The position numbers were made by a program, and so were the translations under genes. From the NCBI GenBank assembly GCA_900547615.1, contig URHH01000062.1, positions 1 through 13,866 on the forward strand: DNA of 13,866 bases. The letters are read 5' to 3'. Numbering within the stretch: position 1 is the stretch's first letter; every line of letters begins with the position of its first letter. This document shows, one piece after another, positions 1 through 6,194 of the stretch. Origin of the DNA: an uncultured Blautia sp. GTDB taxonomy: Bacteria; Bacillota; Clostridia; Lachnospirales; Lachnospiraceae. The notes under the pieces were generated by a model that was not told the DNA's origin, did no database searches, and worked only from the letters and a program-made list of their open reading frames with translations.

Positions 1-786
1 TACCGTATCTGCGGTCACCGGAAGTTTTTCATCAAAACATTTTACAGGAATGGAAAACGCGGAATTTCCTTCTGTATTTACCGGTGTATATTTTTCATCT
101 TCTACCAGCATATAATCGTAATTCGGGCTGCTCCATACAATCGTTGCTGTGGAAATGCCGTCTTTGATCTCAAGCTCTGCCGTTTCTTCCACAGTTGCAC
201 GCCCGGAACCGCCTTCCAAAGCTACGGAAACCGTATAGTTTCCATCTTCAAGCCCCAGATCTTCTGCTGTTTTTCCCGCTTCTTCTGAAGTCTTCTCTTC
301 TTCCTTCTTCGGGTCGGACACGCTTACCTTGTGGTCGTACCATTTTCCTTTTTTTCCAATAAGCGCAACATCAAATTCTTCGTCAAGAGCCGGAACTGGA
401 ATATCAAAGCCGTAAACCTCTTCCTCATAGCCATCGCTGTACGTTACCTTATCTGTTGTGGGCTCCAAAAGTTCTGCTCCCTCTTTTTTCGCATCTTCCG
501 CTTTTCCGGGAAACAGATTCAGGATACCTTTTGATGCAAGACTGACATGGATTGTCATTTTTCCATCTTTTACTGTTAAGGTGCCGCGTCCGTCCAGTGA
601 TTCGTTTACATGGAACATTCCGCTGTCTGTGTCAAATGCCGCGCTGTAAACGCCGTCTTCCAGAATATTTGTTTCTGCGCTTTCTGTTTTTGTCTTTTCT
701 GTTTCTGCTCCGAGAACAGGAACACTGGCAGGCACCGCCGCAAGCAGTGCCGCCATAGTAAGTATCGCCAGTTGTTTCTTTTTCAT
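1..786 (-). CDS. Secreted protein with two tandem NEAT-like beta-domains (3' end cut by window)
   Basis: The reading frame stays open from the ATG at 786 to the window edge, giving 262 codons without a stop. The product begins with a typical signal peptide (MKKK, then a hydrophobic stretch, likely cleavage after VLGA at residue 27), so it is exported. Two repeated units follow. The first starts at LEDGVYSAAF (about residue 42) and the second at LEDGNYTVSV; each has the order LEDGxY, a strand ending in (V/I)KDG, then a short conserved IPV strand. A Lys/Glu-rich linker joins them. This layout resembles NEAT heme-binding or related beta-sandwich surface domains, but I cannot confirm the family or the ligand Tyr residues. 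SPNYDYM in unit 2 is a candidate binding stretch. The start lies 4 nt after the cobaltochelatase stop, with GGAG in that gene's last codons, so the two are probably co-transcribed and translationally coupled. The missing C-terminus may hold more domains or an anchor. Confidence 0.75.
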   Translation of the reverse strand, partial: MKKKQLAILTMAALLAAVPASVPVLGAETEKTKTESAETNILEDGVYSAAFDTDSGMFHVNESLDGRGTLTVKDGKMTIHVSLASKGILNLFPGKAEDAKKEGAELLEPTTDKVTYSDGYEEEVYGFDIPVPALDEEFDVALIGKKGKWYDHKVSVSDPKKEEEKTSEEAGKTAEDLGLEDGNYTVSVALEGGSGRATVEETAELEIKDGISTATIVWSSPNYDYMLVEDEKYTPVNTEGNSAFSIPVKCFDEKLPVTADTV

Positions 787-790
787 TGTC

Positions 791-2011
791 TTATTTCTCC
801 ATTGCTGCTTTTGTATGTTCTATGAAGAGCTGCTGTACCTCCGGAAGACTTCCAAGACCGGTAATCTGTGTATCTACGCTTTCGAAAGCTCCAGATGCCT
901 CAAACATGCTCTTCCAGGAGTCTTCCTCTGCTCCTGCCATATCGTTTTCTGCATGATCGCCTGCTACTACCATGAGCGGACGAAGAACCACTTTTTTGTA
1001 TCCCGCATCTTTTACAGCTTCAATGACTGCCGCACATGCTGTTTCTTCCGGCTCGCCCTCTACTGTACCGATAAATACGTTTTTGTATCCAAGCTCACCC
1101 ATCTGTGTCTGCATCTGGCTGTATGTTACTTTTGCAGTATGAGATGTTCCATGCCCCATAAATACAAACGCGGTACCGTCTTCTGCTGCTGCGTCCATTG
1201 TTTCATATCCTGCATCTTTTACAGCAGCATTTGCGATTGCTTCTGCAACAGCCGCCTTGTCCTCATTAATGACTGTGGCATCGTCTCCTACCTCGCCAAG
1301 CATAGGCTCTGCGACGGAAACGCTCTCAAATTTATCATTATATGAGTCCAGAACCTCCATCATTTCATCGTACTCGGCTCCGTGCATTAAATGAGTTGGC
1401 TGCACAACAAGATTCTTTACCCCGTTTTCCACTGCACGGTCAAGCGCCTGCTGCATATTGTCGATCACTTCTCCGTCCCTTGCCTGTACATGGTTAATAA
1501 TAATCTGTGCGGTAAACGCTCTTCTTACAGACCAGTCCGGATATGCTTCCTGAAGGGCGTCCTCAATTCCTTTAATATCTGCCACACGGCTGTCATTATA
1601 GGAAGTACCAAAGCTTACAACGAGAAGTTCATTTTCTCCGATTTCATCTGCATTTCTCGGATCATCTTTGGAAGCGTCCCCTGTGTCAAGACCAAAGTAA
1701 TCCGGGCTTGCCTCTTCGCCTTCTACAAGAGCTTTCTGCTCATCTGTAAGAGCGTCCCAGGCTTCTTTTGCTGCTTTACAGTCCTCATCTGTTGTCTCTG
1801 TTCTTTCCTGTACATAAATTCCATCAATTAAAGCAGCAACCTTATCTGCAGCTTCTTTGTCTGCATCTGCAGTCTCACCTTCTGCTTCTTCTGTTTCTGC
1901 AGTCTCTTCTGTAGCCTCTGCTTCTTCTGCAAATGTTGCGACAGAACCTGTCATCATAATTGTAGACATTGTAAGTCCCAGTACAAGCGCTTTTACCATT
2001 TTGTTCTTCAT
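791..2011 (-). CDS. cbiK: Exported CbiK-type sirohydrochlorin cobaltochelatase
   Basis: This 406-aa protein is of the CbiK family, which inserts Co2+ into sirohydrochlorin in anaerobic B12 synthesis. The catalytic domain spans about residues 127-406 and opens with LLVVSFGTSYND. The expected ligands and acid/base residues are all present: H207 (QPTHLMHG), H287 (FMGHGTSH), E318 (GTVEGEPE) and H353 (VAGDHAENDM). Unlike cytoplasmic CbiK (about 265 aa), it starts with a signal peptide (likely cleavage after VATFA, residue 28). Then come a Glu/Thr/Ala-rich acidic stretch (29-53) and a helical module (about 54-105) containing WDALTDEQKALV, a motif seen in Gram-positive surface proteins. The ATG at 2011 was chosen because AAGGAGG lies 9 nt upstream; a longer frame back to 2104 lacks such a site. 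It is the first gene behind a cobalamin riboswitch. The fold is clear. Its substrate outside the cell is unknown; periplasmic CbiK of Desulfovibrio is the nearest precedent I know. Confidence 0.9.
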   Translation of the reverse strand: MKNKMVKALVLGLTMSTIMMTGSVATFAEEAEATEETAETEEAEGETADADKEAADKVAALIDGIYVQERTETTDEDCKAAKEAWDALTDEQKALVEGEEASPDYFGLDTGDASKDDPRNADEIGENELLVVSFGTSYNDSRVADIKGIEDALQEAYPDWSVRRAFTAQIIINHVQARDGEVIDNMQQALDRAVENGVKNLVVQPTHLMHGAEYDEMMEVLDSYNDKFESVSVAEPMLGEVGDDATVINEDKAAVAEAIANAAVKDAGYETMDAAAEDGTAFVFMGHGTSHTAKVTYSQMQTQMGELGYKNVFIGTVEGEPEETACAAVIEAVKDAGYKKVVLRPLMVVAGDHAENDMAGAEEDSWKSMFEASGAFESVDTQITGLGSLPEVQQLFIEHTKAAMEK

Positions 2012-2020
2012 GTTTCTCTT

Positions 2021-2027
2021 CCTCCTT
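2021..2027 (-). promoter_or_regulatory. Ribosome binding site of the exported cobaltochelatase gene
   Basis: The sequence reads AAGGAGG on the minus strand and lies 9 nt before the ATG at 2011. It decides the start against an open frame that extends upstream to 2104. Confidence 0.85.
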
Positions 2028-2122
2028 ATTGGACACTTATTTTCTGATGCAATATATATGATTTTTTTCATCAGCAGATCCAGGTACAGAAACATACAAA
2101 ACAAAAATATGTCTCATAAAGC

Positions 2123-2152
2123 AAAAAAATCCTTCTGCGGCGGGCAAAAGGA
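2123..2152 (-). terminator. Intrinsic terminator of the cobalamin riboswitch expression platform
   Basis: On the minus strand a perfect 9-bp stem (TCCTTTTGC paired with GCAGAAGGA, one G-U pair) has a 5-nt loop and is followed directly by seven T residues. It lies about 70 nt after the riboswitch core and 111 nt before the cbiK start codon. This is the classical arrangement for transcription attenuation: ligand binding favours this hairpin and shuts off the operon. I did not identify a convincing antiterminator pairing by eye. Confidence 0.85.
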
Positions 2153-2220
2153 CTTAAAATATCAGCTTATGAAAGCGGCACAACCAATTACTCGTGATTT
2201 TGGAACTTCTGTTCCTGTAC

Positions 2221-2388
2221 CAACACCAGGCAGGTCTCCTGACTTATAGTTCTTCACACAGAACCGCCTTCCCGGTTTCCCAGTGGCATTAAGGTTTGTG
2301 CTCCCTAATTACAGTGACGAGATCGTACAGGATTTACACCTGTTTCCCTATTATCTGAAGCAAAAAGTATTTTTTTCAGCACCTGTTG
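2221..2388 (-). ncRNA. Cobalamin (B12) riboswitch aptamer
   Basis: Read on the minus strand, the leader contains the conserved blocks of the cobalamin aptamer in the right order: TAATAGGGAAACAGGTGTAA, then TCCTG and CACTGTAA, then GCCACTGGGAAACCGGGAAGG, then the B12 box AAGTCAGGAGACCTGCC. A closing helix can form between CAACA (2384-2388) and TGTTG (2221-2225). A small perfect hairpin, GGAAC-AGAA-GTTCC (2202-2215), follows the aptamer and could be the regulatory P13 element. The predicted transcription start lies just upstream, near 2404. The family is known to sense adenosyl- or methylcobalamin and usually represses downstream B12 synthesis or uptake genes. Confidence 0.95.
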
Positions 2389-2410
2389 TTTTTCTTATTC
2401 AATTTTTTTC

Positions 2411-2439
2411 AGTATATCACGCTTTCCAAAAAAGCGCAA
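2411..2439 (-). promoter_or_regulatory. Sigma-A-type promoter of the riboswitch/cbiK operon
   Basis: The minus strand has TTGCGC (2434-2439), a 17-nt spacer and TATACT (2411-2416). This places the transcript start near 2404, just before the aptamer. The spacer contains a small inverted repeat (CGCTTT with AAAGCG). The -35 box lies 8 nt beyond the stop codon of the preceding HisE fusion gene, and no terminator separates them. Confidence 0.75.
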
Positions 2440-2447
2440 TGAAAATT

Positions 2448-3443
2448 TTATTTTCCTGTCAGTTCTTCTGCTATATCTTCCCAGGAAATCCCCTTCTCTG
2501 TCATCAGCACCATAATATGATAAAGTAAATCCGAGATTTCACAGGTGATTTCTTCTTTATTCTCATTTTTTGCCGCAATCACAAGATCCGTACATTCTTC
2601 CCCGATTTTTTTCAGAATTTTATCAATGCCTTTATCGAAAAGATAATTGATATAGGACCCTTCCTGAGGATTTTCTTTCCTCTCAAAAATCAGATTATAC
2701 ACTTCCTGCAAAAAAGAAAACGGGCTTTCGGAAAAACTTTCCGGGGCGATTCTTCCGGTTCGCCCGGTTCTGTCATTTTTTTCAGCTTCTCTGGCTACAG
2801 AAATATTTTCTTCTCTGCACCGTAAATGGTGATCCCTGATTTCTGTAGTCAGGCTGCTGATATACGCGCCGCTCAATCCGGATATATAGTTTCCTTTCAG
2901 AAGGGAAAGCAGCTCCTCCTCTTTTCCCTCGTCTGTGTGGATTAAAATGGAAACCCTTGAGACAGACGCAATCTCGTCCTGCAGAGAATCGAGAGCAAGT
3001 ATGCCATCAGAATATTTCTCGATCAGTTCCTGATTATCTGTAAACTCATGAAAAGAAGAAATGCTGATCACCATTTTCTCTTTTCCAAAACGCCGGGAAG
3101 CTTCCTCAAGGAGAAGAATATTGCTTTCCTTGGAAAAATTCAGAACCACTTTCGCACAGCCTGCGTAAATCAGCTTTTTTATATCGTCCATGCACTTGAT
3201 GTTTCCGGCTGTCATAACAGGGATTTCCACTGCTCTGCATATGTCACCGATTTTTTTGATGGCGCGCTCGTGCTCCTGCTCTTCCGAAGAAAAGTCAAAA
3301 ATAAGGAGTCCGTCTGCCCCCTTATCTCCGTAAAATCTTCCAAGTGCCTCTACATCTCCGTCTCCGAACAGGTTTCTCTGCCCAAATCCTGTCACTGCCT
3401 TTTCATATTGAAGATAAAGACAGGGTATCATCTGTTTCTTCAT
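2448..3443 (-). CDS. HisF-like/HisE fusion (phosphoribosyl-ATP pyrophosphatase) lacking HisI
   Basis: The 331-aa product has two parts. Residues 1-210 form a HisA/HisF-like TIM-barrel half (IPCLYLQ, GADGLLIFD, VMTAGNIK, LIYAGCAKVVLN). The two catalytic Asp of HisF appear lost: the first position reads CLY instead of CLD, and the second region reads ISISS. Residues 244-331 are a complete HisE domain (EGSYINYLFDKGIDKILKKI, GEECTDLVIAAKN, EISDLLYHIMVLM), which hydrolyses phosphoribosyl-ATP to phosphoribosyl-AMP in histidine synthesis. As I recall, Lachnospiraceae relatives carry a HisI cyclohydrolase domain between these parts. Here a polar 33-residue linker replaces it, and no HCHTG-type HisI motif is present. 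The ATG at 3443 has AGGAGG 6 nt upstream. It is the last gene of the cluster, 24 nt after recU, and away from any other his gene. Confidence 0.85.
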   Translation of the reverse strand: MKKQMIPCLYLQYEKAVTGFGQRNLFGDGDVEALGRFYGDKGADGLLIFDFSSEEQEHERAIKKIGDICRAVEIPVMTAGNIKCMDDIKKLIYAGCAKVVLNFSKESNILLLEEASRRFGKEKMVISISSFHEFTDNQELIEKYSDGILALDSLQDEIASVSRVSILIHTDEGKEEELLSLLKGNYISGLSGAYISSLTTEIRDHHLRCREENISVAREAEKNDRTGRTGRIAPESFSESPFSFLQEVYNLIFERKENPQEGSYINYLFDKGIDKILKKIGEECTDLVIAAKNENKEEITCEISDLLYHIMVLMTEKGISWEDIAEELTGK

Positions 3444-3467
3444 AGTGTTCCTCCTGTATTAACTATG

Positions 3468-4004
3468 TTACACATCTCTGATTTCCAGATCTTTTGCAAG
3501 TCCGTCAAGATACGGTACAAGGAATCCGCTTTTTTTCGGAAGATAAAAGCCGTCTTCCAGTTCCTCTCTTCGGAAACTTTTCCTTCCTCCCTCCTCCATT
3601 CTCTTCCAGAAAAAAAGCAATTTTTTTAAAGGAAGGTAATAAAATAAATTGACATGACTGTAAAAAATAAGAAAAAATGCCACGCCCCCCTGTTCCTCAA
3701 ACCCTTTCATAAATTCTACCTGATGAGGGTGAATATTTGCAAGGGGAAAAGAGTCCGCGCCGCATTCTTTTGCATCGAAGCACACAGGGATTCCCTGTAC
3801 TGCACCTATATAATCTACGGTACTTCTCTGTTCAAAATATGCCAGAGTAATATGACGGTGTTCCTTATCCATACGCACAGGAGTGATCGGTGTGGGAATC
3901 TTCTGGATCAGGGCAAGCCCCTTTTCCCGGTACATTTCATTTGTACGGTTTACCAGTTCCTCCAGGGTGGAACCCCGGAGGCCTCTGCTGTTCCATGTTG
4001 CCAT
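3468..4004 (-). CDS. recU: Holliday junction resolvase RecU
   Basis: This 178-aa protein matches RecU, which cleaves four-way junctions during recombination and chromosome segregation in Firmicutes. Visible motifs are the N-terminal SRGLRGSTLEELVNRTNEMY, the PTPI turn, the nuclease core STVDY (D64) with FDAKEC (D77, K79), and HPHQVEFM with GGVAFFLIF in the second half. It is slightly shorter than the Bacillus protein (about 206 aa). The ATG at 4004 is preceded by AAGGAG at good spacing and lies 10 nt after the lepB stop. In bacilli recU normally pairs with a class A penicillin-binding protein gene; here it follows lepB instead. The catalytic residues look intact, so it should be active. Confidence 0.93.
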   Translation of the reverse strand: MATWNSRGLRGSTLEELVNRTNEMYREKGLALIQKIPTPITPVRMDKEHRHITLAYFEQRSTVDYIGAVQGIPVCFDAKECGADSFPLANIHPHQVEFMKGFEEQGGVAFFLIFYSHVNLFYYLPLKKLLFFWKRMEEGGRKSFRREELEDGFYLPKKSGFLVPYLDGLAKDLEIRDV

Positions 4005-4014
4005 AAAATTCTCC

Positions 4015-4572
4015 TTATTTCAGCAGCTTGATAGACGGATAATAACGAAGAACCGCTTTTCCTACAATCTGGTCAAACCGCACATAAGTGTTTTCCCAGA
4101 ATCTGGAATCTTTGGAATTATTCCGGTTGTCACCCATCATAAAATAACAGTTTTCCGGAACGTAATACGGACCGAAATCACCTACCGGAGGCTCCGGAAG
4201 ATAATCCTCTTCAATAGGAGTTTCTGAATCATTTAAGTAAACCTTTCCGTCACGGATTTCTACCTTATCTCCAGGAAGACCAATTAATCTTTTGATAAAA
4301 AGCTGATTTTCATCATCCGGATAATGGAAAATCACAATGTCGTAACGCTCCGGCTCTTTAAATTTCTTTGAAATTTTATTTCCGAATAAGTCTATATTAA
4401 GGCCATAGGCGAGACGGAAACCAAACAGACGATCTCCTGTCATAACCGTGTTTTCCATAGATGGAGACGGGATTTTGGCATTGATCAATACCACATTATT
4501 TACCACAAGCACAGCCACTACTACAATGACTATCATTTTTACATAATCCCAGAATTCATTCCATTTCTTCAT
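4015..4572 (-). CDS. lepB: Signal peptidase I
   Basis: This 185-aa type I signal peptidase removes signal peptides from exported proteins at the outer face of the membrane. One N-terminal membrane segment (about residues 10-31) is followed by the catalytic Ser motif IPSPSMENT (S38), the Lys motif FIKRLIGLPGD (K94) and the box MGDNRNNSKDSRFW. The size fits the short Gram-positive form. The ATG at 4572 overlaps the end of the upstream pseudouridine synthase gene by 17 nt, which suggests translational coupling. It is a plausible processing enzyme for the exported proteins encoded at the left end of the window, although it is a general housekeeping enzyme. Confidence 0.96.
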   Translation of the reverse strand: MKKWNEFWDYVKMIVIVVVAVLVVNNVVLINAKIPSPSMENTVMTGDRLFGFRLAYGLNIDLFGNKISKKFKEPERYDIVIFHYPDDENQLFIKRLIGLPGDKVEIRDGKVYLNDSETPIEEDYLPEPPVGDFGPYYVPENCYFMMGDNRNNSKDSRFWENTYVRFDQIVGKAVLRYYPSIKLLK

Positions 4573-5548
4573 AGTAATACTCCTCTAAATGTTCTTTTTT
4601 TAAAACCTGCAGAAAAAGCTCCGGCACAGGAGCCAGAAACACCCTGTCGGAAAGATTGCTGAAATCCTCCGGCATCTTGGGCAGCGAAAGCCTGTATCCG
4701 TGGAGAAGCTGATGAGCCAGATGATATTTCTCCCCGTATATCTGGTTTTTCTCTCTGCTTCCATATTTATGATCGCCGATAATGGCATGTCCCACAGAAG
4801 CGAGATGCGCCCGGATCTGGTGACTGCGCCCTGTGATCAGCTCCACTTTTAAAAGAGTGAGCGTTCCGTTGTTTCCAAGAGGCTGATATTTTGTCTCTAT
4901 GGGAAGGCTGTCTTTTCTTTTCTCTTTTGATACCACTACTTTATTACATTTTTCCTCTTTATGCAAATATCCTTTGATATGAGCTTCTTTTTCAATTACG
5001 CCCTCTGTAATACAGAGATAATATTTGCTCATGCTTCGGTCATGAAAAAGTGCGGAAAGCATCTGCAGTCCCCGAAGGCTTTTCCCTGCTGCCACAATTC
5101 CGCTTGTATTCCTGTCAAGGCGGTTACAGACAGACGGTTTAAAAGTAGAAAGATCTTTTTCCGTAATCTCCCCTTTTTCAAGAAGATAGCCGATCACATA
5201 TTCCACAAGAGACGGCTTCCCTGTTTTATCCGGCTGAGAAAGCATTCCTGCCGGTTTGTTGATAAGAAGAATATCTTTATCCTCATAAACAACGGAAAGC
5301 TTACACACTGCCCTGGAAACAGTCGCTTTTCCCGCAAAGTTTTCAAATGTCTCATCGCTTAAGTAAAGGCGTACCTCGTCTCCGGATTTCAGCTTCTCAT
5401 TTCCTGTCGCTTTTTTTCCATTTAAAACAATGTTCTTTTTCCGCATCATTTTATAGAAAAAACTTTTTGGCGCTTCTTTTAAAAGCTTGGCAAGGTATTT
5501 GTCAAAACGCTGCCCCGCCTCATTTTCTCCGATTATAAACTGTTTCAT
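4556..5548 (-). CDS. RluC/RluD-family pseudouridine synthase with S4 domain
   Basis: The 330-aa protein has an N-terminal S4 RNA-binding domain (about residues 12-62, with RFDKYLAKLL and VLNGKKA) and a pseudouridine synthase domain (about 85-315). The catalytic Asp is D145 in CNRLDRNTSG; most family members have HRLD, so the His before the Arg is Asn here. Other family marks are INKPAGMLSQP, LITGRSHQIRAHLASVGHAI and GDHKYG. The enzyme isomerises specific uridines in 23S rRNA or another RNA; the target site cannot be told from sequence. It overlaps lepB by 17 nt and begins 9 nt after the upstream hypothetical gene, inside the housekeeping cluster. Confidence 0.93.
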   Translation of the reverse strand: MKQFIIGENEAGQRFDKYLAKLLKEAPKSFFYKMMRKKNIVLNGKKATGNEKLKSGDEVRLYLSDETFENFAGKATVSRAVCKLSVVYEDKDILLINKPAGMLSQPDKTGKPSLVEYVIGYLLEKGEITEKDLSTFKPSVCNRLDRNTSGIVAAGKSLRGLQMLSALFHDRSMSKYYLCITEGVIEKEAHIKGYLHKEEKCNKVVVSKEKRKDSLPIETKYQPLGNNGTLTLLKVELITGRSHQIRAHLASVGHAIIGDHKYGSREKNQIYGEKYHLAHQLLHGYRLSLPKMPEDFSNLSDRVFLAPVPELFLQVLKKEHLEEYYYEEME

Positions 5549-5557
5549 GTCTCACTC

Positions 5558-6184
5558 CTACAGGCAGAGCGCCAGAATGGTATGGAGGATCAGCTCATTT
5601 CTTGAAAGCTCCGGATACCGTTCGTCCGGTTCAAATTTAATTCCCTCTTCCAGACTTTCTTTTCGGGCATTCATGGAATCCAGGCGGTCAAGGAAAGGAC
5701 GAAGCTCTTTTAAGACCTTCACGTCTGCCTTATATCCGTTTTTCCGGACGATCTTCTGGCACTCCTGTGCCATAAATTCTGTATCGATTTTCGGGTCGCT
5801 GCTGTATGCCACTACTGTGTTTCCGCATACTGCCACAGCATCAATATACGCGCTTTTTTCATAAAAGGTCATATAATTTTCATACGCCATCACAAGCTCG
5901 CCCTGATGGATTCGAATCTCTTCATAAAGCTTTGGATCCATAGGGCGGCGCATCAGAATCATGATAAGCCCTACTAAAGACTTACAGCCAGGCAGACAAC
6001 CCACCGTTGCGATCACAGTCCATATCGTCATCCTCGTATCAAAATAAAGCCACGCTGTTACAAAAATAAAAATAGGAACTCCAAGCATAATTAACGTATA
6101 AAGAAACCGTTTCTTTTTTTCTGCTTTAAAATATCCGAAATCCCCTTTTTTTATTTTTGTCTTTTTCTTTTTTTCTGTACTCAT
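5558..6184 (-). CDS. Two-TM membrane protein of unknown function
   Basis: I do not recognise the family of this 208-aa protein. It has a very basic N-terminus (residues 1-26, many Lys). Two hydrophobic segments follow (about 27-48 and 53-78), then a soluble domain of about 130 residues. Two Cys (C63, C67) lie in the second membrane segment. By the positive-inside rule the Lys-rich tail, the RRP after TM2 and the C-terminal domain are probably cytoplasmic. The ATG at 6184 was chosen over an in-frame ATG at 6268 because GAGGAG lies just upstream and the longer form would run into the end of ygiQ. Gaps are 10 nt to ygiQ and 9 nt to the pseudouridine synthase gene, so it is clearly part of the cluster. 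Confidence 0.85.
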   Translation of the reverse strand: MSTEKKKKTKIKKGDFGYFKAEKKKRFLYTLIMLGVPIFIFVTAWLYFDTRMTIWTVIATVGCLPGCKSLVGLIMILMRRPMDPKLYEEIRIHQGELVMAYENYMTFYEKSAYIDAVAVCGNTVVAYSSDPKIDTEFMAQECQKIVRKNGYKADVKVLKELRPFLDRLDSMNARKESLEEGIKFEPDERYPELSRNELILHTILALCL

Positions 6185-6194
6185 ATAAAACTCC

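Noticed and set aside
815..1345. Plus-strand open frame of 176 codons
   Set aside because: It lies antisense inside the cobaltochelatase gene and its Cys/Phe/His-rich product looks like a reverse-strand shadow.
2012..2104. A 31-residue N-terminal extension of the cobaltochelatase gene
   Set aside because: It has no ribosome binding site, would hide the signal peptide, and AAGGAGG sits right before the ATG at 2011.
2415..2436. Inverted repeat CGCTTT/AAAGCG after the HisE fusion gene as a terminator
   Set aside because: The stem is only 6 bp, has no U tract, and lies inside the spacer of the riboswitch promoter.
3048..3629. Plus-strand open frame of 193 codons
   Set aside because: It is antisense to the HisE fusion and recU genes, both well supported, and its product resembles no family.
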